Origin: Candidatus Saccharimonadota bacterium
GTDB lineage: Bacteria > Patescibacteriota > Saccharimonadia > Saccharimonadales > Saccharimonadaceae
Direction: 5' to 3'
Length of the DNA stretch: 64,000 nucleotides
Assembly (NCBI GenBank): GCA_017552385.1
Contig: JAFZQB010000013.1
Coordinates: forward strand, 1 to 64,000
Shown: positions 15,630 through 24,067 of the stretch, in pieces
Layout of the letters: each line of letters begins with the position of its first letter
How positions within the stretch are numbered: position 1 is the stretch's first letter
Notes under the pieces: model-generated
What the model was told of the DNA's origin: nothing
Databases searched by the model: none
What the model saw: the letters and a program-made list of their open reading frames with translations, nothing else
Program-made: the position numbers and the translations under genes

Positions 15630-18600
15630 TTACATTCCCTCGAGATCGGCTTCGGTTGGAGCTTGTTCGCTCTCCATATCGAGCGGCCTGACGCCAGTGC
15701 CTACTGGAATCTTGCGACCGATAATGACATTCTCCTTTAAGCCGTGGAGATGATCGACGCGGCCATTGATGGCGGCATTGATGAGGACACGGGTCGTATC
15801 CTGGAAGGATGCGGCAGAGAGGAACGAGTCGGACCAGATAGAAACCTTGGTAATACCGAGAAGTAGGTGCTCGCAGGTAGCTGGAGTCTTACCAAGTGCT
15901 TCGAGCTCTTTGTTCTCGTTTTCAAAGGCAGCGCGACCGATGATATCACCAGCGACAAAGGTTGAGTCGCCGGAATCGGTAATCATGACGCGGTTGAACA
16001 TCTGACGAATGATAACTTCGAAGTGTTTCGAAGAAATCTCGTGGCCCTGAGCGGCGTAGACGGACATAACGTCGTTCATGATGTAACGTTGGGTTGCTTC
16101 AGTTCCCTTATAGCGGAGAAGGTCTTGTAGGTTCAAAGAACCGGTAGTGAGACGATCACCTGCAGTGACGAGATCATCAGTTTTAACGATGAGTTCAGCG
16201 CTGTTTGGGATCTCGACGCGGACTGGCGCGCCAGCATCACCGACGAGGATGATAGCACCCTCAACGAGTTGAGCGTTGGCGTCAAACGGAGCGACGATTG
16301 GTTCAGCACCTTTAGCTTTAGAGGCGAGAACATCACCGGCTTTGACGGTAGCACCGTCTTTGACTTTGGCTTTTCTTCCCTCAAGCTCGATACGAGTAGT
16401 TTCGCCTTTTTCTGGAGTGATAGTCACGATGAAGTGATTACCGTCTTCGTGGGCTTCGACTACGCCATCGATAGGTGCAACCCAAGCTTGACCTTTAGGA
16501 GTGCGGGCTTCGAGAAGCTCTTCGACACGCGGAAGACCACGAGCGATAGCACCGGAACCGGCGACACCAGAGCCGTGCTTGGTATCGAGCGTAAGCTGCG
16601 TGCCTGGCTCACCTAGAGACTGAGCGGCGATAACGCCGACAGGCTGATTGGCTTCGACTAGCTCACGAGTGGCCATGTCGACACCATAGGCTTTGCGTGG
16701 GACACCGCTAACGGCGGTGGTGGTGAGGACGGACTGAATCTTGACAGACTCAATCTTGTCATCATCTTCGATCTGAGCAGCGATTTCTGGAGTGATGAGT
16801 TGATCAGCTTCAAGGTATCCTGGGATAGCTTCGGCGGTATAACGGCCGGAGATGCGGAACTTGAAGTCGATACCAGTTTGTTCAGTCTCGGACTTGTAAA
16901 CGGTGAATCCTGGATCGTAGGCTTCTTCGTCGGTAGTGAAGACGTCTTGGGCGACGTCGACCAAGCGGCGAGTGAGATAACCAGAGTCGGCAGTACGGAG
17001 AGCCGTAGAAACTTGACCCTGACGTGCGCCTCGGGTGGCGATGAAGGATTCTAGAGTGTTGAGACCTTCCTTGTAGGAACTCTTAACCGGGAGCTCGATT
17101 TCGTTGTTGTTGATATCGACCATGATACCAATTTCAGCAGAAGCGAGCTTAATGTTAGAGACAGAGCCACGAGCACCGGAGTTGACCATAACGGCGATAT
17201 CGGTGTCGAGGTCAGCGAGTTTCTCTTTGAGGAAGGCGGAGATACGATCATCGATGTTTCTCCAAGTTTTAACTGTGAGATTCTTGCGTTCTTCTTCGGT
17301 CAACATGCCTTGGTTGAACTGATCTTGAATCTGAGCGGTGGTAGCATCACCTTCAGCGATAAAGTCGGCAATTTCTGGATAGGTTGGGTAATCGTCCTTG
17401 GCAGTCGAAACGGACGCGACGGTCTCGTATTCGAAGGCAAGATTCTTGACGGCATCGGCAGTCTTGACGGTTACTTCTGAGCCATAGATATCGAAGATAT
17501 CAGCCATGACTTTCTTGAGCTGTTTCGAAGTCTGGACATTGTTATCGTATGGGTAATCTTTTGGAAGAACCTCATTGAAGATAACGCGGCCCAACGTGGT
17601 GTTACGAATCTCTTTCTTGGTGAAGACGCGAATTGGCGTTTGGAGGGCGATCAGGCCTTTGTCATAAGCCATCTCTGCTTCATAGATGGATGAGAAGGCG
17701 TGAACTTTCTCGGCTTCAGTGCCTGGCTTGTTGTAAGTGAGGTAGTAAATGCCTAATACAACGTCCTGGTAAATAGCGAGAACTGGTGCGCCATCGGCAG
17801 GCTTCAAGAGGTTCTTAGTGGCGGACATAAGTTCGCGAGCCTCAGTCTGAGCTGCTTCGGAGAGCGGTAGATGGACGGCCATTTGGTCACCATCGTAGTC
17901 GGCGTTGAAACCAGAAGCTACGAGTGGGTGGAGCTGGATAGCTTTACCATCGATGAGCTTTGGCTGGAAAGCTTGAACGGAGAGACGGTGAAGAGACGGA
18001 GCGCGGTTAAGAAGTACATAACGGCCTTGGATAACTTCGTCGAGGGCGTCCCAAACTACGGCTTCGCCAGCTTCGATCATACGAGCGGCTGAGCGGATAT
18101 TGTTGGCGTGATCATGGCCGATGAGCCAGCTGATGACGAACGGCTTGAAGAGCTCGAGTGCCATTTGCTTTGGAAGACCACATTCGTTAAGTTTAAGTTC
18201 TGGACCGACAACGATTACGGAGCGGCCAGAGTAGTCAACACGTTTACCGAGAAGGTTCTGGCGGAAGCGACCTTGCTTACCTTTGAGGAGGTCAGAGAGG
18301 GATTTAAGCTTGCGACGGCCATTTTGAGTAGCGGCAGTGCGGTTGCCATGAGCGGCGGAGTTATCAATGAGGGCATCGACGGCCTCTTGGAGCATGCGCA
18401 TCTCGTTGCGGCAGATGACTTCTGGAGCGTTGAGGTCTAGAAGTTTCTTCAAGCGGTTGTTACGGTTGATGACGCGGCGATAAAGATCGTTAAGATCAGA
18501 TGTTGCGAAGCGGCCGCCTGGGAGGCTGATCATTGGGCGTAGATCTGGAGGAATAACTGGGATAACGGTGAGAACGAGATCGTTCGGGCGAATACCAGCA

Positions 18601-19454
18601 GCTTGCATACCTTCCAAGGTCTTAAGGCGCTTAATGATGCGCTTAGCCTTTTGTCCCTTAGCGGTTTCGGATTCTTCTTTAAGAGTGTTGATGAGAAGAT
18701 CGAGATCGATTTCGTCGAGGAGCTTCTTGATAGCAGTTGCACCCATGCCGACTTCGATGAGATCTTCATATCCATCAGGAAGGTTGCGATAATCAATTTC
18801 GGTGATAACGCCGCCTTTGTGGAAGCTCTCAAGGATAGTTTTGCGTTTAATGAAGTCGGTTTCGAGATCTTCGAGTTCTTTGGTCTGAGCTTCAGCAAGA
18901 GCCTTAACGTCAGCACCTTCAACAGAGCTTTCTTTCTCGTAGCGAATCTTGATAGCTTGGCGAGCAGCCTCGGTCTGAGCCTCGAGGTCGGAGAGTACTT
19001 TTTCGATCTCTTCGTCTTTGGCGCTAGTGATGAGGTAGGTCGCAAAGTAGATAACTTTTTCGATGTTCTTGACGGTGAGATCAAGGAGAATCGAAAGAGC
19101 GGATGGTGTACCACGCATGAACCAGATATGAGTAACTGGTGCAGCGAGGGTGATATGACCCATGCGTTCGCGGCGTGTGATGCTCTTCGTGACGAGGTTG
19201 CCTTCTTTGTCGACGGCAGCTTCGCGAGAACGGACGCCTTTGAGCTTGGCATCATGTGGGTTGATATCTTTGACCGGACCGAAAATACGTTCACAGAACA
19301 GACCATCGCGTTCTGGCTTTTGGGTACGGTAGTTAATGGTTTCTGGTTTGGTGACTTCGCCGTAACTCCAGTTCAGGATGTCGGCGGCGGAGGCGACGCT
19401 CAAGCGAATCGAGTCGAAATCGCTGGCGCTAATATAATTATCTGCCCAAGCCAT
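15630..19454 (-). CDS. rpoC: DNA-directed RNA polymerase beta' subunit
   Basis: A 1,274-aa subunit forming the active centre. The catalytic metal-binding motif appears as NADYDGDQMAVH (commonly NADFDGD). The start MAWADNY at 19454 is preceded by GAGGAG and lies 1 nt after the rpoB stop, so the genes are coupled. Both zinc-binding clusters usual in bacterial beta' are missing. After FCERIFGPVKD the CxC...CxxC segment is replaced by a short Cys-free stretch (about residues 60-100). The second site reads SVLTTTAVSGVPRKAYG (about residue 905-925) where other bacteria have CxxxxxxCxxC. The rest of the subunit, including the GVIAAQSLGEPGTQLT segment, is conserved. Confidence 0.98.
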   Translation of the reverse strand: MAWADNYISASDFDSIRLSVASAADILNWSYGEVTKPETINYRTQKPERDGLFCERIFGPVKDINPHDAKLKGVRSREAAVDKEGNLVTKSITRRERMGHITLAAPVTHIWFMRGTPSALSILLDLTVKNIEKVIYFATYLITSAKDEEIEKVLSDLEAQTEAARQAIKIRYEKESSVEGADVKALAEAQTKELEDLETDFIKRKTILESFHKGGVITEIDYRNLPDGYEDLIEVGMGATAIKKLLDEIDLDLLINTLKEESETAKGQKAKRIIKRLKTLEGMQAAGIRPNDLVLTVIPVIPPDLRPMISLPGGRFATSDLNDLYRRVINRNNRLKKLLDLNAPEVICRNEMRMLQEAVDALIDNSAAHGNRTAATQNGRRKLKSLSDLLKGKQGRFRQNLLGKRVDYSGRSVIVVGPELKLNECGLPKQMALELFKPFVISWLIGHDHANNIRSAARMIEAGEAVVWDALDEVIQGRYVLLNRAPSLHRLSVQAFQPKLIDGKAIQLHPLVASGFNADYDGDQMAVHLPLSEAAQTEARELMSATKNLLKPADGAPVLAIYQDVVLGIYYLTYNKPGTEAEKVHAFSSIYEAEMAYDKGLIALQTPIRVFTKKEIRNTTLGRVIFNEVLPKDYPYDNNVQTSKQLKKVMADIFDIYGSEVTVKTADAVKNLAFEYETVASVSTAKDDYPTYPEIADFIAEGDATTAQIQDQFNQGMLTEEERKNLTVKTWRNIDDRISAFLKEKLADLDTDIAVMVNSGARGSVSNIKLASAEIGIMVDINNNEIELPVKSSYKEGLNTLESFIATRGARQGQVSTALRTADSGYLTRRLVDVAQDVFTTDEEAYDPGFTVYKSETEQTGIDFKFRISGRYTAEAIPGYLEADQLITPEIAAQIEDDDKIESVKIQSVLTTTAVSGVPRKAYGVDMATRELVEANQPVGVIAAQSLGEPGTQLTLDTKHGSGVAGSGAIARGLPRVEELLEARTPKGQAWVAPIDGVVEAHEDGNHFIVTITPEKGETTRIELEGRKAKVKDGATVKAGDVLASKAKGAEPIVAPFDANAQLVEGAIILVGDAGAPVRVEIPNSAELIVKTDDLVTAGDRLTTGSLNLQDLLRYKGTEATQRYIMNDVMSVYAAQGHEISSKHFEVIIRQMFNRVMITDSGDSTFVAGDIIGRAAFENENKELEALGKTPATCEHLLLGITKVSIWSDSFLSAASFQDTTRVLINAAINGRVDHLHGLKENVIIGRKIPVGTGVRPLDMESEQAPTEADLEGM

Positions 19455-19455
19455 A

Positions 19456-22400
19456 TTAGAACTCCTCTCCGAGGTCAACGGTTCCATCGTCGTCTCCCTC
19501 TGTTATTTGGATGCCCTCCTCATCTAGGATGTCCCTTTCCTCTTCGGAGTCGAGATCAGTAATAGATGGTTCGGTTTCCTCTTTGTGTTGAGCGTAAATT
19601 TGTTGATCGTCTTTTTCTTTCTCGATTTCACGAGATGTTTCTTCGATAACATCAGAAGCATCGGTCATTTCGCCGTGGTCGAGAAGGTCGACTTTGAGTC
19701 CGAGACCTTGAAGTTCTTTAACAAGAACATTGAAGCCTTCTGGAAGTTTTGGACCTTCGATTGGCTCATGCTTGATAATAGCTTCGTAAGCCTTGGCACG
19801 TCCGTAGACGTCATCGGACTTGATGGTGAGCATTTCCTGAAGGGTAGTAGCAGCACCGTAAGCTTCGAGTGCCCACACCTCCATTTCTCCGAAGCGCTGA
19901 CCACCGTTCTGAGCTTTACCACCGAGTGGCTGCTGGGTAACCATAGTGTATGGACCGGTGGAGCGAGCATGGATCTTGTCTTCGACCATGTGGTGAAGCT
20001 TGATCATGTGCATGACGCCCACTGAAGTGCGTTCGTTGAATGGTTCGCCAGTGAGACCATCATAGAGCTGGACACGGCCATCTTCGTCGAAGCCGGCTTT
20101 CTTGAGCTCTTTGCTGATAGTGTCGCCTGGAACGCCGTTGAAGGATGGGGTAGCGACTTTGTAACCAAGAGCGCGAGCGGCCATACCGAGGTGAGTTTCG
20201 AACAGCTGACCTAGGTTCATACGGCTTGGCACGCCCATTGGACTAAGTAGGATATCGATTGGAGTACCGTCTTCCATGAATGGCATATCCTCAACTGGGA
20301 GTACGCGGGAGACGACACCTTTGTTACCGTGACGACCAGCGAGCTTATCGCCGACGTCGATCTTGCGCATTTCAGCAACGTAGATCTTGATTTGCATGAG
20401 AACACCAGCTTTGAGGTCGTGACCTTGCTCGCGAGTGTAGATGCGAACGCCGATAACTTTACCAGTGCCGCCGTTCATACGGACGGAAGTATCGCGGACG
20501 TCTTTGGCTTTTTCGCCGAAGATGGCGCGGAGTAGGCGCTCTTCAGAAGAGAGCTCTTGTTCGCCCTTTGGCGTAATTTTACCGACGAGAATGTCGCCAG
20601 TAGAGACTTCGGAGCCAACGGTAACGATACCGTCTTCGCCGAGGTGGCGGAGAGAGTGCTCGGAGACGTTTGGAATATCACGAGTGATTTGCTCTGGGCC
20701 GAGCTTCGTTTCGCGAACTTCTACATCGTAGTCTTTGATGTTGATGGAGGTAAGTTCGTCATCCTCTACGAGGCGAGAGGAGATGACGATGGCATCATCC
20801 ATGTTGTAACCACGCCATGGCATGAAGGCAACGAGGAGATCTTTACCAAGAGCAAGCTCGCCGTTTTCGACGGAAGCGCCTTCCATGATAACATCACCTT
20901 TTTTGACCTTTTGGCCTCGGACAACCTTGACGCGCATGTTATAGCAGCGGTCGTCGTTGTTCTTCTCGAAGTGGGTGAGTTTGTATTCTTTTTCGGATTT
21001 GTCAGCGTATTTAATGATGACGGAAACGCCGTCGGCTTTTTTGACTGTACCGTCGCCTTCAGCGAAGACGATTTGTGAAAGATTTTTGGCTACCTCGCCT
21101 TCGATACCAGTGCCCACAACTGGGGAGTTGGTGCGGAGTAGAGGAACAGCCTGTTTCTGCATGGCGCAGGCCATAAGGGAGCGGTCAACACGGTTCTTTT
21201 CCACGAAAGGAATGAGGGAGGCGGAGACGCCTAGAATTTCTTTGTGGGCGGCATCGACGTGGGTAACGCGAGAGGATTCAACCTGAGCTGGAGTGCCGTG
21301 AACGCGAGCAGACACGTAGGTGTCGACAAATTTACCGTTTTTATCTAGTTTGACGGAGGCGTCAGCGATGACCATGTCATCTTCGGCGCTAGCGTCGACA
21401 TAAACAACTTTGTTAGTGACTTTACCGTCTTTGACGACTCGATATGGAGCTTCGATGAAGCCATATTCATTGATGCGGGCGTAAGTCGCGAGGTTTAATA
21501 CGAGACCTACGTTGCCACCTTCCGGAGTCTCGACAGTACAGATGCGGCCGTAGTGAGTTGGGTGGGCGTCACGGACGTCGAAGCCGGCGCGTTCACGAGT
21601 AAGGCCACCAGGACCCATGGAGCTCAAGCGGCGCTTGTGCGAGAGCTCGGCGAATGGGTTGGTTTCGTCCATCAACTGAGAGAGCTGAGAAGAAGCGAAG
21701 AATTCTTTGACAGCGGCGACAACTGGGCGAGAGTTGAGGAGCTGAGAAGGTGTGACTTCTTCTGGGTTAGCCATAGACATGCGGTCAAGAATGTTTCTCT
21801 GCAAGCGGAGCATGCCGAGGCGGAATTGGCGTTGAACGAGTTCACCGACGAGCTTGATGCGACGGTTAGCGAGAGAATCGATATCATCTGCAGGCTCTTG
21901 AGTGATGTTCAAGCGAATGATTTCAGAAATGATCGCGATGAGATCTTGCATCTGAAGAGTGCGATGCTTGGAATCATTTGGCGTGTCAAAGCCAAGACGT
22001 TGGTTAATTTTGAAACGACCAACGCGGGAGTAATCGTAGCGTTTGTAATCGAAGAACGTGCGCTCGATCATGTCTTTAGCGTTCTCGACTGTGGCGAGAT
22101 CGCCTGGGCGGAGACGGCGGTAGACCTCGATGAGGGCTTCTGACTGACCGTGAGAGGTGTCTTTCTCGAGCGTGGCGTCGATATAAGCTAGACCTTCTTC
22201 GCCAAGATGTTCGAACTTGGCTTTGATGTCGCTATTCTTGGAGACTCCAAGAGCGCGAAGGAAGGTGGTGACTGGTATTTTACGACGGCGGTCGATTTTG
22301 ACATAGACAGCACCAGTGGAGCTGGTTTCAAACTCAAGCCAAGCACCGCGGCCTGGGATGACCTTGGCACCGTAGTAGTTCTTCTCGCCAATGCGGTCGG

Positions 22401-22830
22401 CAGTAAAGAAGACGCCTGCGGAGCGGATGAGTTGGGAGACGATAACACGCTCGGTACCATTGATAATGAAGGTTGCGCGATCGGTCATCCACGGATAGTC
22501 GCCAAAGAAGATGTCTTGTTCTTTCTTCTCACCAGTGACTTTGTTTTCGAGCTCAACGATGACATGGAGAGGTGCGTCGTAGGTGGTCAAATTGTATTTG
22601 GCCTCAGCGACGGTCTCGGATGGCTCTTTAAAGTAATAATCTTTAAACCGGAGAGCGAGTTTTTGACGAGTGTAGTCCTCGATAGGATTAAGCTCAGTAA
22701 AAACTTCGCGAAGACCGGATTTGACGAAGTCTTCCCACGAATCCTTTTGATGCGCAATCAAATCAGGAATAGGAAGAGCTTGGTCGCCTTCAGTAAAGAA
22801 GACACGACCAGAATCGGTTTTCGTTTTCAC
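19456..22830 (-). CDS. rpoB: DNA-directed RNA polymerase beta subunit
   Basis: A 1,124-aa subunit paired with RpoC. The rifampicin-pocket region is clear (SSQLSQLMDETNP, then HKRRLSSMGPGGLTRERAGF), as are ETPEGGNVGL and the C-terminal GGKAQNGGQRFGEMEVWALE clamp region. The Ser at the position of E. coli S531, His of H526 and Asp of D516 are present, while F514 is Leu. The start is GTG 22830 behind AAGGAA. The acidic C-terminus ends one base before rpoC. No rplJ-rplL genes precede it; transcription starts from its own promoter and a structured leader. Confidence 0.98.
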   Translation of the reverse strand: MKTKTDSGRVFFTEGDQALPIPDLIAHQKDSWEDFVKSGLREVFTELNPIEDYTRQKLALRFKDYYFKEPSETVAEAKYNLTTYDAPLHVIVELENKVTGEKKEQDIFFGDYPWMTDRATFIINGTERVIVSQLIRSAGVFFTADRIGEKNYYGAKVIPGRGAWLEFETSSTGAVYVKIDRRRKIPVTTFLRALGVSKNSDIKAKFEHLGEEGLAYIDATLEKDTSHGQSEALIEVYRRLRPGDLATVENAKDMIERTFFDYKRYDYSRVGRFKINQRLGFDTPNDSKHRTLQMQDLIAIISEIIRLNITQEPADDIDSLANRRIKLVGELVQRQFRLGMLRLQRNILDRMSMANPEEVTPSQLLNSRPVVAAVKEFFASSQLSQLMDETNPFAELSHKRRLSSMGPGGLTRERAGFDVRDAHPTHYGRICTVETPEGGNVGLVLNLATYARINEYGFIEAPYRVVKDGKVTNKVVYVDASAEDDMVIADASVKLDKNGKFVDTYVSARVHGTPAQVESSRVTHVDAAHKEILGVSASLIPFVEKNRVDRSLMACAMQKQAVPLLRTNSPVVGTGIEGEVAKNLSQIVFAEGDGTVKKADGVSVIIKYADKSEKEYKLTHFEKNNDDRCYNMRVKVVRGQKVKKGDVIMEGASVENGELALGKDLLVAFMPWRGYNMDDAIVISSRLVEDDELTSINIKDYDVEVRETKLGPEQITRDIPNVSEHSLRHLGEDGIVTVGSEVSTGDILVGKITPKGEQELSSEERLLRAIFGEKAKDVRDTSVRMNGGTGKVIGVRIYTREQGHDLKAGVLMQIKIYVAEMRKIDVGDKLAGRHGNKGVVSRVLPVEDMPFMEDGTPIDILLSPMGVPSRMNLGQLFETHLGMAARALGYKVATPSFNGVPGDTISKELKKAGFDEDGRVQLYDGLTGEPFNERTSVGVMHMIKLHHMVEDKIHARSTGPYTMVTQQPLGGKAQNGGQRFGEMEVWALEAYGAATTLQEMLTIKSDDVYGRAKAYEAIIKHEPIEGPKLPEGFNVLVKELQGLGLKVDLLDHGEMTDASDVIEETSREIEKEKDDQQIYAQHKEETEPSITDLDSEEERDILDEEGIQITEGDDDGTVDLGEEF

Positions 22831-22859
22831 AAAATTCCTTTTCTCTACATTAAGTTGAT

Positions 22860-22936
22860 AGTAATCTAGCGCCGAAGATTACTGCCAAATTTTTAGCATT
22901 AGGTCGCCAGCCCTCTGCTATTACAAAAAATTGGCA
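22860..22936 (-). promoter_or_regulatory. Two adjacent hairpins in the rpoBC leader
   Basis: In the predicted 118-nt leader, hairpin I spans 22936-22883. Its outer arms are AAAAAATTGGCA and TGCCAAATTTTT on the plus strand (12 bp, one mismatch), and inner TAGCA/TGCTA pairs surround a loop with GGTCGCCAGCC. Hairpin II spans 22883-22860: AGTAATCT, 8-nt loop, AGATTACT. They abut with no spacer, then about 20 nt lead to the Shine-Dalgarno. No T-run follows, so attenuation by simple termination is not indicated; control of translation or RNA stability is possible. Confidence 0.6.
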
Positions 22937-22954
22937 CACTGCTTCTTAATAACG

Positions 22955-22983
22955 ATTCTAACAAAAATCGGCCTGTTTTGCAA
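22955..22983 (-). promoter_or_regulatory. Promoter of rpoBC
   Basis: On the minus strand TTGCAA (22978-22983), 17 bp, TAGAAT (22955-22960). Predicted start near 22948. Confidence 0.65.
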
Positions 22984-23005
22984 GACCGATTTTTAGTGAT
23001 TTTAC

Positions 23006-23398
23006 TTAAATATCAAGGTCATCGAGATCTTCGAGCTCTTGGCGGGTTTTTTCAGCCAAATCGGACTTTTCCTCTACCTCTGTGTCATCAGAGGAGTCGT
23101 CGGAAGTTGGCTCCGCGCTTGCTTCATGGTGCTCTGGAGAGCCTTCTGGGGCATCAGTGTTGACAATCTTTAAGTTATAACGGGCATCGTTCTTAGTGCC
23201 GAGGGCGCGAAGAAGGGTGCGAATGCTCTGAGCGGTGGCACCGCGTTTACCGATGACGCGACCAACGTCTTCTGGATCTACAGAGAGGGATAGTAGGACG
23301 CCTTTTTCGTCGATTTTGCGTTCGACTTCGACTTTTTCGGGACTATTTACGAGGGTTTTGACGATGTATTCGACAAATTGTTGGTCAATGGTAGCCAT
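23006..23398 (-). CDS. khpA: KH-domain RNA-binding protein (KhpA-like)
   Basis: A 130-aa protein. Residues about 1-80 form a KH domain with the GRVIGKRGATAQSIRTLL motif (GxxGxxG RNA-binding loop), as in KhpA proteins, which are usually only about 75-80 aa. Here an acidic, Ser/Glu/Asp-rich tail of about 50 residues is added. KhpA partners with KhpB/Jag in RNA binding linked to cell elongation in Gram-positives. In many bacteria khpA sits next to rpsP; here rpsP is 2.7 kb upstream. ATG 23398 follows GGAGAAAACA. A TATAAT lies about 40 nt upstream. Confidence 0.85.
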   Translation of the reverse strand: MATIDQQFVEYIVKTLVNSPEKVEVERKIDEKGVLLSLSVDPEDVGRVIGKRGATAQSIRTLLRALGTKNDARYNLKIVNTDAPEGSPEHHEASAEPTSDDSSDDTEVEEKSDLAEKTRQELEDLDDLDI

Positions 23399-23472
23399 TG
23401 TTTTCTCCATTTATTAAGGTTATGCGTTTATTATAACACATAAAAAATTTTTTTAATAATTATGCTTTAATG

Positions 23473-23495
23473 AAAAACTCCGCTTTGAAGCGGGG
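23473..23495 (-). terminator. Terminator of the gene at 23508
   Basis: On the minus strand CCCCGCTT, CA, AAGCGGAG (one mismatch), TTTTT. Confidence 0.75.
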
Positions 23496-23507
23496 GCAAT
23501 AATAGGG

Positions 23508-23993
23508 TTATTCGTTTTCGTTGGTCAATGTGAGCTCGTCGAGCAATTCTCCGTAGAGTTCTTTGATCCGCGACTGGCGGTTGTAGAAATCTTCTTCTTC
23601 AGCTGTCAGGTTGGCGCGGTCGCTATCGATGATAGCTAATTGGCGTTGTACGTCTTCCTGGGCCTCTTTGACGGCCTTTTCGCGAGCAGCAACAGCAGAT
23701 TCCCTTTTGTCTAATTCTTCTTCGCGCTCAGCTTGTTTCTTGGCCAATTTTGTAAACTCGGCGAGTTTGTTGTTGCACTCTTCTTTGAGGGCCTCTACTT
23801 CTGCCTTCTCTTTGGCTAATCCCTCTTCGCGGAGGTTGCTGAAGCCGCCTGCTAGAAAAATGGCAGCAAGGACAACAAGAACGACAAGGACGAAGGCTAC
23901 GAAGGCTTCGTGGGAGTTGAATTTGGTTTTTCTCTTCGGAGAAAGGTCGGGTTGAACAGACGGTTTGTTGCTTACTGAAGAACCTTTTGACAT
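23508..23993 (-). CDS. Single-pass membrane protein with long coiled coil
   Basis: A 161-aa protein. A basic, Ser/Pro-rich cytosolic segment (about residues 1-30) is followed by one hydrophobic helix (about 31-50) and an uninterrupted coiled coil (about 53-140) rich in Glu, Lys and Ala, ending with an acidic tail. The topology resembles small tethered coiled-coil proteins such as DivIC-like or spacer proteins, but no family motif is present. ATG 23993 follows GGGGG. That ribosome site lies inside one arm of a 12-bp inverted repeat (23998-24040). Own promoter and terminator. Function unknown. Confidence 0.65.
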   Translation of the reverse strand: MSKGSSVSNKPSVQPDLSPKRKTKFNSHEAFVAFVLVVLVVLAAIFLAGGFSNLREEGLAKEKAEVEALKEECNNKLAEFTKLAKKQAEREEELDKRESAVAAREKAVKEAQEDVQRQLAIIDSDRANLTAEEEDFYNRQSRIKELYGELLDELTLTNENE

Positions 23994-23997
23994 TGTT

Positions 23998-24040
23998 AAT
24001 CCCCCTTATTGCTAGATTTGAATAACCTATAAGGGGGATT
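23998..24040. repeat. Perfect 12-bp inverted repeat over -10 and ribosome site
   Basis: AATCCCCCTTAT (23998-24009) and ATAAGGGGGATT (24029-24040), spaced by 19 bp. On the minus strand the distal arm overlaps the end of the -10 and the start site, while the proximal arm includes the GGGGG Shine-Dalgarno of the gene at 23508. The arms would pair in RNA only if transcription began upstream of the predicted start, so a DNA operator is the likelier reading. Confidence 0.7.
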
Positions 24041-24066
24041 ATATAATATTTTACTTACTTTCGCAA
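24038..24066 (-). promoter_or_regulatory. Promoter of the gene at 23508
   Basis: On the minus strand TTGCGA (24061-24066), 17 bp, TATAAT (24038-24043). The -35 lies at the very end of the serpin gene. Confidence 0.55.
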
Positions 24067-24067
24067 G

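Noticed and set aside
18603-19562. Long plus-strand open frame antisense to rpoC
   Set aside because: It mirrors the codon pattern of rpoC, has no ribosome site or promoter and no sensible composition. Similar long antisense frames over rpoB (20557-21078, 21553-22143, 22207-22869) are shadows too.
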